A stretch of 64,000 nt of DNA from Neurospora crassa OR74A. Lineage: Eukaryota > Ascomycota > Sordariomycetes > Sordariales > Sordariaceae. Position numbers and translations under genes: made by a program. Shown piece after piece: positions 1 to 13,700 of the stretch. The stretch covers positions 1,798,001-1,862,000 of the forward strand of contig NC_026507.1 in NCBI RefSeq assembly GCF_000182925.2. The letters are read 5' to 3'. How positions within the stretch are numbered: position 1 is the stretch's first letter; each line of letters opens with the position of its first letter. The notes beneath the pieces are model-generated. The model made no database searches, had not been told where the DNA came from, and worked only from the letters and a program-made list of their open reading frames with translations.

Positions 1-1026
1 TGGTGTTACGGGGGCCAAGAGGGAAGGAGTGGGTGGCGACGGCACGGTGGTTGAAGATGGTGGTTTTCGCGGGCATGTAGCCGTATACGACACCGAACTC
101 CTTGGAGTTGGGGGACCACGACACATCGTGGATAGGGCCCTCCTTGTCAAGAGTGACGCGAGCGTCGAACGAGCCGTTGGCGCTCAGGAGGTACATGTTG
201 GTCTCGCCGTAGTAGCTTTTGTTGGACTTGTCAACCTCTGTTTGCGCCAGCACAATCAGAGCAGTTCCGAGCTGGTTCCACTTGAGCTGGACTTTGTCGG
301 CCTTGAAAAAGGTCTTTTGCGAAATCGGGCTGGTGAACTGGGGAACGTTGAAGACCTTGACGGAGGCGGGATGTCCCTGTAACCAACAGTTAGACGTTGA
401 TATAGAAAAGTGCGATGCATACGGGAGATCAGGTAACGTACCTTGCGCTCTGGGACGAAAACAGCAACGTTCTGGTTCTTACCGGGCGCGAGGGCAAAGT
501 CGGAGACGCCCTCAACGCGCAGCTTGTTCCACACGGTGCCGAGATCGTTGCTGTTGTAGAACTGGACCTCGTTGGTGACGATGCGCGCGCAGAAGCGCTC
601 ATCCTCCGTGTACTGCAGGTTCCAGCCATTAGCAGACTTTTGGACGAACTTGCCAATGGGCTGCTTCTCAGCACCATCAGCGAGCTCCTCAATGGTGCGC
701 CAGATCTTGAGATTCTTGGTAGCATCGCCATTCTCATCCTTGGCGGGGCGCTCCCAGGTGCTCAAGTAGGTACCGTGGGGGGAGAAGCTGAGTTCGTAGA
801 CGGCAGGGATGGGCAGCGAAGTCAAGACGTGGCCGACGGACGCGTCGACGATGACGACGCCCTCGTTAGTGGCGTAGGCAAAGTAGCGGCCGCATCCCGA
901 GTAGACACAGCACCGGAGATTCCCTTCGGGCTTGGTGAATCCAGGAAGGGCTTCGTAGACAGGGTCGGCATCAAAGACGCCGATGGCCTTCTGGGTTCGG
1001 TAGGCGAGCTGCAACGGATTGGCCAT
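1..1026 (-). CDS. Eukaryotic translation initiation factor 2A (eIF2A), 5' part, runs off left edge
   Basis: eIF2A is a cytoplasmic WD40/beta-propeller protein that can deliver initiator tRNA to the 40S subunit in non-canonical initiation. The start is the ATG at 1026-1024 and the protein begins MANPLQLAYRTQKAIG. Exon 1 is 1026-442 (195 codons, phase 0). The intron is 441-377, with donor GTACGT and acceptor TTACAG. Exon 2 is 376 to beyond position 1. After splicing, VPERK joins GHPASVKVFN, a join typical of the family. Exon 2 carries the block FGVVYGYMPAKTTIFNHRA, characteristic of the eIF2A propeller. About 320 residues are visible; the family is usually 600-700, so the C-terminal half lies outside. 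Propeller repeats such as SFSPHGTYLSTWERP are visible in exon 1. It is divergent from the 4505 gene across a 3.5-kb spacer. Family assignment is firm; exact intron ends are inferred. Confidence 0.9.
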
Positions 1027-2982
1027 GACTAGCGAAAGTCACAGGTGATCGCGGTTTGCAGAAAGCGGTGTGGGATTCGTTTCGTTACCTGGCTCCTTTT
1101 CCCGGGGGACTGGAGTCGTCGCTGCGAGCAAGAGGCGGACCTTTTTTTTTCGGTGTTCGAAACGGGTCACGCTTGGTGTCGAAGCTGCGAGAGGCGGAGC
1201 TCGTAAGCTTTGGTTGTGTGTTGGCGAAGGCGGAGTTGGGGGAGTATCGATCTGGCGCAACACAACAATGGTGATTGCGCAAAGGTAGAAACTCGACTGG
1301 CAGAAGCAGAGCAGAATTCGACAGTGCAACACAAAGCGACGCTTTTTCTTGCTGAGTCCTAGGTGGTGGTGGAAAGCGACTCAGGGACGGGGGGGCGGGA
1401 GGCGGAAGATATCAGATCTTGAATCGCAGGTTGCCAACGAAGGGAGACCGTGACGATGGGACAACAATGCGATGTTGCTTTGGACGGCGGCGAGGAACAA
1501 AGGGCACACGCCGTGGTGGAGATCCAAGAAGAATAAAAATCGACCGAATTCAGGAACGTGAACGATGAAGAGAAGCACCCTCAGGGAAGGAATTGGCAAA
1601 GGCGGTGCGAGTGTGGTTGACGGGGGGGAGAGGAAAAAAGAGGGGAGAGGTGGGTTAGGAGAAAGGGAGGAAAAGTAGGACAATGGAGAATGGCAGAGAA
1701 GGTGGACGCGAAGAAAGTTACGATACGGACGCGGTTCCACAGGTATCGTGGTTTCGGTTTTTTTGGTTTTTTTTCCATATCTCTTACCTACACTTTTTTT
1801 TTTCTTTTTTTTTTTCTTCCTTTTCTTTCGACATGTCACTGCAGCATCGATATTCAATTGGGCATTGGCACGGGCACTGGCCACCCGACCAAACAGCAGA
1901 CGGGAGCTAAACAATGTGACGAGGACTGCACTAATGGGCAATATGACCGTAGAATATACACTTAAAAAAACACCTAGAGATAGTCCAGCAAGACGGCGCG
2001 GACGAGTTGTTCGCCTTCCGTTTGGGCGATCTCTAACTTTTTTGGAGGCTTTATGCATTTCGAGGTCGCGGCGGTTGTCCGTTCGCTGATTCAGACCTCT
2101 GCCACACGGACCTCTATTCTAGATTGGCAGCGGAGGACCTCGAGGGGACCGAACATTGAACAGCGGAGCCCCGCCGTGGGGCCGTGTTCCCTTCAGAGTC
2201 TCGGTGACATTCGGTGACAGACGTTAGTGACCGTACCCGTAAGCCCCGTAGGGACCAGGGCGAGCCTATCAGATGTTAACGGGCCCTATCACGGCGGCCA
2301 GCCGATCTCCAACACCCCCAACAGGTTGCGGCCCCCGGTGTTCTAGGCTTTGTTGTCCCTTGTTCGAGCCGCGGCAAGGGCCAGTCAGCGGCGCGCCAAG
2401 TTACGGCCAAGGCCCCTGCCCGATTTGCCTTTTCGTCAACGTCAACGTCAACGACATAGGACCCCGACGACGCTCAGGACAAGAGACATCGGACCGGGGG
2501 CGACGTCCACCACTGCGTTCTCTGCTCAACTTGCCATCCTAACAGACCTGAGGTTATCCATTTTTATGACCTGTTCCATTCAGGTGAGGTTTCGGCACCA
2601 CTTTACTCGATGCTCTATGGCACGAAAGTTACACCCAAGTGAAACTACCGAACTCCAGCTTGGTCGTTCCTGGAGAACATTTTCAGAATACACGCGCCAT
2701 CACTTCCGCATGCCCTGCCAAATGGAGGATCTGTGGGTAAAGGTAGTGATACCCTTCTTGATGGCTGGTGCTGTCCTTCATGTTAGGTACCTAGGTCTAT
2801 TCTACTACCTCTAGGTTCAGACGTCCAAGCAATTGTGATACACATCCTATGATACCAGGAGAGCCACAGTACGGTCCTTTTCGTCTCTTCGCGAGGTACT
2901 ATACACTCACTACAAACGATCCTACCACGCGGTCCATGTTGTTTGCTTTCCATGTTTTCCGCTTGCCCCCCGTAAACAACGG

Positions 2983-3050
<68 letters not shown>

Positions 3051-4504
3051 CCTTTCATGTTTCTATCCCTCTATAATGCTGTTTCCCCATATAACACACG
3101 GCAGTTGTTTCCAGCTTCAGTCAAAGCACACCAACACACTCTCGCTGAAGCAATCCGGGCATGAGCAATTGCTGGGTAAAATAGTCCAGGTGTTTTATGC
3201 ACGCCATAACTTCAATGTTGATGGATACATGACAAAACGGACAGTTTCCGGTTTCCTCTATCAAGTGAAAGTTGCGGCTGCCTGTATGGTGACCGTCGAT
3301 GGAGTCCGGATGAGGACTGACTGAACGGCATGAACACTGCATCCCTAACACGGAGGATTGATGCCAAGCATGGGAAGAACGGGAAGAGCTGTCGATTTGC
3401 TGCAGGCAAGTGCAGATTGCTGTACTTCGATGTAAGTAGAGGTAGGTAGGCAGGGATAGAGGTAGAGGTACCAAGGTATGGAGGGCTAAACTGTCTCGGT
3501 GCCGATGTCCCAACCGCACCTTCCTCGTTGCATGGAGAGCCGCATTTGGGTTTGGGATACCTCTAGGTCATGAGGTGCAACTTCCATTTGCGGTTCTTCC
3601 ATCAAGTAAGTAAGAAGCCTTCGCTGCTGGGGCTATGACGAATACTGTACGCAGCTCGTCTCAGCAACATCATTCTCCATTTTCTTCCAGAAAACATCAC
3701 TTAGACGTACTCCATTGGCCCAGGTATGTCCGGGCCTCCTTCGTCGCCATGTTAGAGTTTCAATGGACAAATTATTGACTTGGCCGGCCACAGGTTATCT
3801 GTTCTCGGTATTCCTTATAGCTACCATTGGACTTTCGTTCAGTGCGAACTTGGGACTGCGCATTCGAGGAGTGAATATCGAGCATCTTGATGCCCCATCT
3901 TCACTTTGGAGGGTTGTCAGCAGACAGCACGGTTTCATAAACATCTCCGCCTGGATATCGTTGTTCTTGGTAGGTTTACGTCCGAGCCGAGGACGGGTTC
4001 AAATCATGCAAAAGGTCGAACAGGCCGAAAATCGAAACAAGGCAATACGTTGTCAAAATTTCCGGTCAGGTAACTTCGACTTACAGCTTACGGCCCGCAG
4101 CGGAGGTCCAGCGGTGACAGCCAGACACGGTATCTGAGGCGGGAGGAAACAAATATACAAGCAGTTGTGTCACCCGCGTCCTCTGTCAGCGCGCCGGCGG
4201 TTCGGCACGGGGTTTTTGACGGACCTTGCAAAGTCGCCCGGAACCGATCCCTAGGTGACTGCAGCTTGAGGGAAACCATCCCTTCACCTCCAGGCATCCG
4301 CCTTTGCCACGTTTGCGCCAGCTTTCCATCGACCGCCTTTGCTTGCATCTTCCTCCTCGTCACCCCGCCACAATTCCAAACCTTCACTTGAAACTTGTTC
4401 AGCTGATACCGACCTGCAGCATTGCAACTTAACTACACTCTACTGAAGCCGTCAAGCAGTTGACGTATTCACATCCCACGCTCCCCAGACACACCAAAGT
4501 CGTA
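1027..4504. other. Gene-free spacer between two divergent genes
   Basis: This 3.5-kb spacer should hold both promoters and 5' UTRs. I see no convincing gene. The open frames here are short, lack recognisable motifs, or come from low-complexity T- and pyrimidine-rich DNA (for example 1381-2058 on the minus strand, which is rich in R/K/P/S because of pyrimidine tracts). Notable content is T-rich tracts around 1790-1825 and a 64-base T run at 2987-3050. Confidence 0.6.
2987..3050. repeat. Uninterrupted 64-base poly-T (poly-A on minus strand)
   Basis: Every base from 2987 to 3050 is T on the plus strand, following GGGCCC and preceding CCTTTCATG. It is by far the longest homopolymer in the window. 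I found no clear target-site duplication around it, so it cannot be assigned to a retroposed copy from sequence alone. Confidence 0.95.
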
Positions 4505-6755
4505 ATGGAGTCCTCTCGTGCATCGGGGAGAAGGCGCTGCTGTGCAATGACGCCTCTTGGCCTCCTGCGGTCCCCCGGCAGCTCTCCTCCCAATGATTCT
4601 GACCTCGAAGACGAAAATAACGACACTTCCGGTACAGATAATGTGTGGGTCGATGCTGACGTGGTTTTCCCCCCGGCGCCGGCCACTTCACCGACGCGAG
4701 GCGATGATGAGCTTGCCGACGTTGGCATGGCCCGCCTTCCGGCTCCCCGCCCCTCTGTCGAACATGACGAGAACAGTTTAAAAACTGTCGACAGCGCGGA
4801 TGCTACCCCGATTCCAACCAGCGTACGATCGAAAAGTTCCAAGAGTAATGCCGATCTGGGCGGCTATTATTTCAGACAGGTTATGCACCTCCTTGAGAGG
4901 AAGCACCAGGACATCATGTTCTATGAAGACGCCGAGAACCACAGCATTATGCATCTGGATTGGGCAAGCGAAGTTGGAGACATCCAAGAGACTCAAGGTT
5001 CCCGCAACCACACATCTGAGGAGGGCACTGGTCTTGCTTCTAAGCTGGAGGTAAGTGTCACAAGTAAACTAACGAGACTCGTCTTCCATGCAGCCTTGGC
5101 CCATATGGAGTCACTTGCTAACGTGTTTTCCTTGACAGTGGGGCAAAACCCTGTTCTACGGTGACTGGTTATATGCCGACAACGGCCAGCGAGAGTATTA
5201 CATGGAGATCCAGATCAAGCACGTCTCTGGTGATGATGACCAGGTCATTCGAAAATTGGGAATGAACCCCAACGAAGTTTGGATTGGTATGGGAAGCGCG
5301 AATGACACTCCGGCCCCGGGTGGTGATAAGCGCTCGCTTTCTTCGGACATCAGCAAAATGTCTGCTGTGCAGCCTAAGAAGCTTCTTCTCTCGTCACTTG
5401 CCGGCACCCATTCTGGGTTTCCTTCAAGTCCCTCAGAAGAGCGTGGCAGCGAGGAGCTTGAAGACATTGCGACACTGGCCTTGACTAAGATGAGCGGGCA
5501 CAGGCCGTTGCCGACTACTCCGACCAACACCTCGTCGTCTGCACACAACAATCATGGAGATGCTATCCCCAAAACTGTTCATGTCGGATCCGAAGATATC
5601 GACCTTTGCAGCCCTACTGCCACTGTCAACTCTCCCTCTGATTCTCGTTGGACTCCACTCAACTTGTCTAGTAGAATCGCAGCCACCTCCAAGTCTGAAC
5701 AAGACGTTGCGGCCGGCCCGTCGACAGATCAAGCTCCGCCATCACCGCGTCCAGCTTTTGCGCAACTCTTAGGTTCAAGATCGCCCCAGCTCGACTCTGA
5801 TCGCCCCATCGGCACAGGTATTCCCCGCAGCAAGCCCCTTGTTCCTCATAGCACCAGCTTTGACAGCATCGATGATGAGGGCGACATCACCATGAGCGAT
5901 GACATTGTGGGTGAAACCGGAGATAATGGCGGAGGCGAAACCTATGAAGGTGACACTACCCAAAGCGAGATCGTCATTCCCGGGACTCCCTCGCGTTCAC
6001 CCTCCCCTCCGTCTTCTCCCATTAAATATTCGCCCGACAGCGATCAACATCAGATCGCCGAATCCTCAACTTCCAAGGAGAACCAGAACTCTCGGGACGC
6101 TCATCAGTCACTTAGGGATTTTCTTACTCCCGGCCACAACACCCTCAACCGCCTCTGCACTCCTGAGCTGAACGGTTCTTTTGCCGCTCGCAAGAAGCGC
6201 TCCTCTATCTACACAGTCCGCGTGGTAGCCTTCTCCACGGAGAAATCTCAAAACGAGAACGGCTTTAGCGGACCACCTTCTTCGCAACGACACGCCACTC
6301 TGCTCGGTCACGGTGGATGGGTTTGCCCACCCTTCGAGGAGCGCGTGGCCAAATGGATGGCTGACTACGGCCATTTGCCCCTTAGCTGCTCCGCCATTCC
6401 GGAGCACGAGAAGAAGCAGTACAACAACCCGCCGCAGACACGCTGCCGTGCGCTGCCGGTCATGTTTGACGGGTCCGTCGACGACCCGCCGAGGTACTAC
6501 GGCGAGCCGGCGCCCGTGTGGTGGGAGCTTGGCGATCCGTGCCTTGAAGACGTGTATTGGATGGTCTGGCAGCTGTTGAGCGGCAAGCAGTTCATTGGTT
6601 TCAAACGAGGTACCGGATTCGGTTTCCCTAGAACTCATACCAGCGGCGATGATGCACTCTTGGAGAGATGCCCGTTCAAGAGTCCAAGCGGAGAGGCTGA
6701 AGTTGGAAGTCTGGTCAAGGGGGAGGAGATCAGGCTGACAGATGCGTGCGGATAA
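4505..6755 (+). CDS. Hypothetical protein, 720 residues, disordered middle with conserved-looking ends
   Basis: I do not recognise the family. The start is the ATG at 4505, in good context (G at -3, G at +4). Exon 1 is 4505-5050 (182 codons, phase 0). The intron is 5051-5138: donor GTAAGT, branch GCTAAC at 5117-5122, acceptor GACAG. Exon 2 is 5139-6755, ending at TAA. A folded-looking N-terminal segment (residues about 118-240) runs through GGYYFRQVMHLLERKHQDIM and, across the splice, WGKTLFYGDWLYADNGQREY. Residues about 250-530 are Ser/Pro/Thr/Asp-rich and probably disordered. A Trp/Tyr/Pro-rich block (about residues 590-690) includes APVWWELGDPCLEDVYWMVW and GFKRGTGFGFP. There is no signal peptide or membrane segment. 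The preserved frame, phase-matched intron and sequence complexity make it a real gene. Confidence 0.8.
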
Positions 6756-8254
6756 GGAGAAGAAAGAATGGGAGGGCATGGTGAACCTTAAGGGGGGCGA
6801 GGAGTAGATGATGAGAGCTGGGAAGGTAAGAAAGGGGGAGTGAGGCTTTTGTTTGGAGAACAAAGGAAGTTGTAACCCGTTTCTTTTCGGTCCATGCCTT
6901 ACGAGTCTCGTTCAAAACTACCTAGGGTTCTTTACTGGCTCTGTTATGCATAAGTGCACGCAGAGCATTGGGGTCTGGTTTGGAGGGGGTTCTTCTTACC
7001 CGTTTTCATTTTTGCTCATTACAGCGGCTCTTTCATGTTCCCTCCTTTTCTTTATGAGCGAAGGCCAGGCGTTACGGACACTCAGTCTGGGCAGGTCAGA
7101 TGGATACTCACTTGGCGTACAAGGCGCGGATTTGGACTGGATTCTTCTCGAAGGCTTTGGCATTATAAAGCTGAAAACTACGAAGCTATCAAGGAGCGGG
7201 CTTCGGTGATTAGATGCTAGTACTTTGTATCTGCATCTGGAGTTTCCAGAAGGGAAGGATAACATCGGTCAAGCGTCAGGCTAGAAGGTAGAATCTGTAG
7301 TAATAATGTGTTATTATCGTCTAAAGAGTCTCAAACGAGATGGGGAAAAGTCACTTTGCGCTATGACATATGTTTCCATTGAAAATAGGGACTGTACCCT
7401 ACACCAAACAAATTATCAACTGCATACAATGAATAAGCCTTCACTGATTGACGGTTCTGTGTAGATGCACTCTTGTGATTGAGGTAAACGCATCGCTTCC
7501 AACTAGAAGAAACGCTGTATTAACACTTAGAAAAGAAGTCCTGCCTCAACATGGCAACTTTAAGTCATTCCTCAATCCTCACAGGCTTACTGCCCATTGG
7601 ACTCTTTGATAAAACTGTTGAGCAGGGTTCTTTGTCCATTCACATACTGCAGGTTCGTCCCGTATAACCCGCGTTTCGTCTCTGTGATCCCCTCAACCCC
7701 TGTACCCTGCGAACTATTACTACAGTTTACCCCTGAGCGCAACACCCATGCTTTGTTTACCTCTTTGGTCTGGGATCCCTGCTTGCTTTTTTTGTGCAAC
7801 AACAAAATGATGATAACAGCTTGTCGACGAGTACGTAGAATCAGACAGAACATATTCCAAGGATACTACTTATGTAGTCCCATTGAGATAAGTATCGTTG
7901 AATTTACGGTTTGTGCATTCAAGTTGTGTTGCGTTTTACCTACCTACCTGCCTACAGTACAAAGTAGAAGAAGAAGTGCGTGCCCACACCTCTTTTCCTA
8001 TGCACTCTGTCTGTATCCTTTGAGATCCCCAAGTCGTCTAAGAGATATAAGAGGACAGCCCCATATACAGGATCGAATGCTTTTTCACTCTCAGTGGCTT
8101 TGAAAGTGGAAATGGGCCGTGTTTATAAGGGGGTACCAAATTAACAAACAAATCAGGGCTGGATGGTGGTTTTAAAGTTCATACAACATGCTTTGGCATC
8201 GCATGGGGTTCTTGCTGACGGCAGGCGGGTACCTACTTTGGCGTAAAACAGTCA

Positions 8255-8262
8255 TGACGTCA
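8255..8262. promoter_or_regulatory. CRE palindrome TGACGTCA
   Basis: Perfect 8-bp palindrome of the kind bound by ATF/CREB bZIP factors. It lies in a gene-free spacer with no obvious promoter next to it, so function is uncertain. Confidence 0.4.
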
Positions 8263-8538
8263 ACTCGTCCATGTGACTACAAGTATGTAAACTCCAAAAT
8301 AAAAAACACCATGGTCGGTCGAGAGGAGAGGTACATGATGGCAGATAGGTAGGTAGGTACGATCACGAGCTGGGATCCATAGTGTATCGCGCTTCGAGAT
8401 TCCTGCCCCTTCCAAGCCTTTTGCCACGAGCCGCCTGCTAGTGCTAGTGTTATTATCTCTATAAAGACTTGGAGCTGTAGACATAGGCATCAGTCACGAA
8501 CCCGCTCGTCTCGGAAAATAAAGTTCCTCGCTCTGCCC

Positions 8539-8540
<2 letters not shown>

Positions 8541-8582
<42 letters not shown>
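8541..8582. repeat. (CT)n microsatellite
   Basis: About 21 uninterrupted CT units, within a gene-free spacer. Confidence 0.95.
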
Positions 8583-8586
<4 letters not shown>

Positions 8587-10704
8587 TTCCTCTTGTGAAC
8601 CATCACGATTCAACGAAGAGTCAATATCTCCACTTACAGATCACTGTATCTGAGACAAAAGAACCGCGATATCCCTGAGATGTCATGGGGCTGGGCTAAA
8701 AGAGGGCACTAAGAAGTTGTAGAAAAATTTACTTTTTTTCACGACTCCTGGTAGCGTAGGTAGGTACCCGTTGTAGTCCAGACCTAGTCGAACATTTCAA
8801 AGTAGCTAGTTCTTCTTCTTGTTTTTTTTTTCTTTCCCGGCAGCCGGCAGTGCTGGCTAATTGGGAAAGCATCAACGGCGGCAATGAGCGACGATTGGCG
8901 CGTGTACGCGGTTTTGGACTTGGGGAATAACCACATTGCAGGGCCTGCTGATGCAGGTATCCATCTGTGAGTCGTCTGCAACGGCATTGTGTTGCGTTGT
9001 CTGAAGCGTAGAAAAGCTATCAAGGTCAATGATGATGCGTTTCGCAATCGCGTTCTTCGCCCTATCAACATAGAGTTGATATACTGGGTTATTGTTGAAA
9101 GCTGGGGGTGCTAGAGATTGATCAAGGAAGGAACCTTTCGATTTTTTTTCGGTAAAATATTTGTTCCATCTTTTCCCCTCCCCTTCGTCCTGGCGTGATA
9201 TCAAAGAGAAGGTCGGGTTGAATGCTTAGACCACAACCACAACCACCGACCAGTTTATAGAAAGGGCCACCTTGTTTTGTTTTGGCTATGAGCCTAGTTC
9301 TAATCTGATGCTCCGACACAGTATACACTACAACTGCAGCCTTGCAACTCGCCCGCGGGGTCGAACTGACTTGTCAGAGTATCTATAGCACATAATACGA
9401 TAGCTCTGAAACCACCTAGGCGTCGTGTGATCGTCGACTCACCATCCATATGTCCCATGTGCCAGAGCGGATGAGCAAGAGAACAAACTGAAACTTTTGG
9501 AAAATCTGCACGGAAGCAGCGGTTATTTACTTTGCCTCGTGGACAGAATAAGGTTTCATATGGTCAGGAGGAAATAGTGTATACTACATGTGTGCATGCG
9601 TGCGTGCGTACGTGTAGATCCGTACCTTTTAGGGCCAGTGCGATAGATGTACATGCATTCCAGCCCTGTCTCTTTTTTTTTTTGTTGGTTTAGCACAAAT
9701 AAAGCCAGAGCTTAACAAATCTATGAAAGCGGCCGAAATTCTCGCGGATAGCTGCTCTAATCGGGTATGTTAACAGTCTAAAAAGGACGGAGAGATGCTT
9801 CTGTAGCCTTGACGGCGCTGGTCATTTCCGAGATACTACAAACGTGGATGATCATTTCTTCTTAATTAAGGTTGGAAAGGTCTTTAGAATAGCCTTACTC
9901 TACCCTAATTTCGCTCCATTAGAAGAACCCAAGTAATGAACAAACCAATCCTCTATTATAATGTGCGTGGACCGGGTTGGGATAGTTCCTACAACTCGCT
10001 GTGACCGTACTCGCACCCGTGACTGTACCCGTAACTACATGGTATAAGTATGGAATGTATGTGTATGTACACTAATGGCATCGGCAGGACATGCTCATAC
10101 GGCACACTACTGGACAACCCCAACGGTCGGGCTCACCTGTTCAACCCGCCCGCACTCGATCGGGCCATGATCGTTGTTGGAAAGTGTGGCGAGTGAGATG
10201 GAGCAAAAAAGCCAAGAGGGCAAAGGGGCAAGGGAATGTACTGGTACATCAAACCCTCTTCAAGCCCTCTTATAACCTCTCGTTGTCAATGGAGGGTTGC
10301 GAGAGAGCTTTGTACGAGTCTGTCGATGCAACACTTCCACTTGGAGAACAACCTCCCCGTGCCCTACCTACCTCCCCTTCTCTACACTACAGCACTGCAG
10401 TACCTACACTAGTAGTGTAAACCAGCCATGCCCACTTCCCTGCTTTTTACCTGCACTGTACCGCTCTGCAGACGCTTCTTCCCGTATCACACATTACCCC
10501 GGCCCGGGAAACTGACAGAAATCGGCATCTTCAGGGTCCATTGTGCGTGTGGAATGAGATTCGCATTTGGTTCTGCCGGCAAAAGTGCAGACGGTACCTA
10601 GAATCACACGGGGACGGACCTTGTGTTGATGTCAGCTCAGACGGCCAAGTTGGTATCCGTCCTTCCGCGTCTTTGAAACCTTAAATTTCCGTAGTCCCGT
10701 TTAA

Positions 10705-10719
10705 GGGGGGGGGGGGGGG
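10705..10719. repeat. 15-base poly-G tract
   Basis: Fifteen consecutive G, flanked by TTTAA and ACTATC. Intergenic; likely length-polymorphic and error-prone in sequencing. Confidence 0.9.
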
Positions 10720-13700
10720 ACTATCAGACACAATGGTGGCCTATGCAATCCCCCGTGGTCGAACAACGTACACGTGGTATGTATCATGCGATGTCTTATC
10801 CGTGGCGTGCTTCCGTTTTGCATTGCCGTTACATGTGGTCCGGTGAGTACTATCTCGCATCTGATATGGGATGAGGAACGAGACATGTCATGGGAGTCCA
10901 ACGTATCGAGGCTTTAGATCAGTCAGTGACTTGTGTGTGTAGCTCGAGGGTAGGTAGGTAGGAGTGGGGAATTGGATTGTCTACCCACATACTTCAGTAC
11001 TCATAGTACTCCAGATGGAAGAGGCGAGAAAAGTAAGAACACAGCCACAAGCCACAACAGGGCGCATGCTCCTACTGCATCTCGTCCAGAAGTCCCCACG
11101 CGGACATAACTTTTGTACGACCACAGATATTAGGACAGTCTGGAACCAGATGGGCTTTGGAGTAGGACAGCAGGCGCCTCCCTTCCCTCCACTGTCCCAT
11201 TGCAGATCCAGAGGCCTCCCATTTTGGTGTGATCAATTCAAAGCGATCTTCTTGAGTACTGTGGGATGTTCATTTCGGTTATAGTTGCCGTCTGGGATAA
11301 TGGGGGGGAAGGCGACTGGGCGAAGTTGAAGGTCGCAAGTGGCTGGTGACGGGGTTTCGCTACTATCGACCTGCTGACGACGACTCTTTCTTTCGAGGCT
11401 CGGGTGCCGGTTCCGGAACGGCGTGTGAGTGGCTGACCCAGCCACATCTCAACATCATATCATCGATCATTTCCGAGAAGATGTGTTGTATCCGTGTTGC
11501 CGTCAAGAGACGTATGTACGTCTCACTGCAACCTCCGTCTAGCATCCTGGATCGACATAGTGCTACCGTAGAGGTAGTATACAGTAGTCAGCAACTGAGG
11601 GAAATGGACGATTGCGAGATTTGGCTCGTCCCGCACACCGTGGAAGAGGCGACAAAGTCACAAGGGTTACATGACCGCGCCACAATCCCCCATTATTACA
11701 CTACGACGTATATGTCCCTGGCCGTCACTGTCACGCTCTGGCAAGGCACGCCAGCAACAGTAGTGTACTATGTATCAGTGCAAGGTGTCGGAGGATTGTC
11801 AAACTGAGACGCGTATGGGATCGACAGTTATGAACGATTGTCTTGACCGACGGACTATCTTCTATCTATTTTTTTTTTCATTTTGAGAATTTGGGCTGGA
11901 AAGGTAAAAGATAAACAGTAAGAACAAAAGGAAAAGCAAGCGCCGGAACGGTGCCGATGGCTTCACTCTTCACCACCGTGGTAGGTATGCTCATAGGTTT
12001 TTTTACCAAGGATGGTACTTGTACATAGAATCAGTGATGCCAATAGTGTGAGGTTTCATCCTTCTTGGGGCAAGAAATCTTTGCTGGTCGAGAAGAAAAG
12101 GTCAAAAGTGCGATGCGTCAATGCCAATGAAAGGAAAGTGCGTGTAAGCCCAGAATTGTCCAATCGCATCTCTCAAATGCTGAATCGCCACAGCTCTTGC
12201 CATTTGCGAGCGCCTCATTTTGCATGCGCCTCAGTTCGTCCTCACGACGGAAAGAAGGACCGTTATCATTTACCGGCCACTCCATTGGTAGGTAGATACC
12301 TAGGTAGTTACCGCACCGAGGCTCGGCTCATCCCATTTTGCAAGTTCAATCTCCGAATCGAACCCGGGGCAGGGCCGAATCTGGGAAAGTGTCTCCTCGT
12401 GCAGGCTCCTCTCCCTCCCTTGTGGCACACATCCTCGCGGCATGAACCCAGGAATACCGGGGCATTAGGAAGAACGGTAGATACCTAGTATACAAGATAC
12501 GTTTCGTCGTGGGCTGACGAGCAACTAGCACTTCAAGGATGGTGATCGAAATCAAAGATTTCCCTCGTCATCACTCCGGTGGGGATAGGGCTCGATGGCT
12601 CGGTGTCCTGACTCGGTGTAGGTACACAAGCGTGAACACAAGGGGGCAGAAGTGTAAATTGACACTTACCGAACCAAGCCGGACAAAAGGCTCAGGGAAG
12701 ATCAAGGTACCAATAAGAATCCTTCTTTCCATTCTCGTAATGTAACCATGGCTTTCTGTGAACTTGTCTCCTTCAATTGCACCTCACAGTGTCCGGGTAC
12801 ATTGACTGTCAGCAGTATCCACGGAGAGAGAGAGAGAGAGAGATTCGACTACCTCCACTCACAAGCATACATGTCGTTACATACTGAAATGTTATGGCCC
12901 GGTGTAGACGGGGAACCGATGGTTTTGGTCTCTTGGAGTGTCTGGAAGTCACCAGCTATTGGAAACGTAGGTACAATCAACGCTCGTACCTGCCTGCTTA
13001 TCAACCATATAGATAGATACCTAGGAAGAAGAGAAAATTTGGTGCTTGATTCGCGTAAGATTACAGGAGCAAACCCCTGGGGCTCTGGTGACAACGACAT
13101 GAGCCAACGCTCTCAAGCCACGACATCCGTTGGCTGTTGGCTCAAGTCAGCAGCAGCCATACCTCGGGCCGGTTATGGTCTTACAGACCACGGAACTTCC
13201 TCATGAGAAAAAAGTTGCCAAGAAGTGTTTGTGGCCCTAGACTAGGCCCCGTAGGTAGGCCTTTTCGTTTCATCTTTGGGCTGTTTGGACTCTTTCGGCT
13301 GGCGCCAGCGCCATCATCACTTGTCTGGACTGTTTCAGCATCTGTTTTTCAGTCCATATATGGATCTGAGGCACAAGTGTCGAGGGGACCTGACCCTGTA
13401 GGTATACTGCGTATATGTGGGTTGGAAATAGGGGGGCACGCCCGTGACAAAAGAGCTGGCACCTTTGGTTCTTCTCACGAAGTGATCTTGATAAAACTGA
13501 ACTGAATGTGGACCGTCCACTAATGCTTTCTTCGAAAACGCTGTTATGAAAGTGTGATGGAGGGACCTGCAATAATTCGAAAGCACATCGGTCAGAGTCA
13601 CCTGGGGGGTTCCTCTATTCAAGATTGCCTGGAAGTTGCTTCCCACAAGTACATCAAAAGAATACTTGGGTGCGTAATAGGAGTATATAGGTACCTCGTG

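Noticed and set aside
1381-2058. 225-codon minus-strand open frame
   Set aside because: Composition is driven by pyrimidine tracts and simple runs, there is no recognisable motif, and it overlaps T-rich leader DNA.
2783-3058. Poly-Lys frame on minus strand
   Set aside because: Created by the 64-base poly-T; not a protein.
3990-4010. GGTTCAAATC B-box-like sequence
   Set aside because: No A-box or acceptor stem at tRNA spacing.
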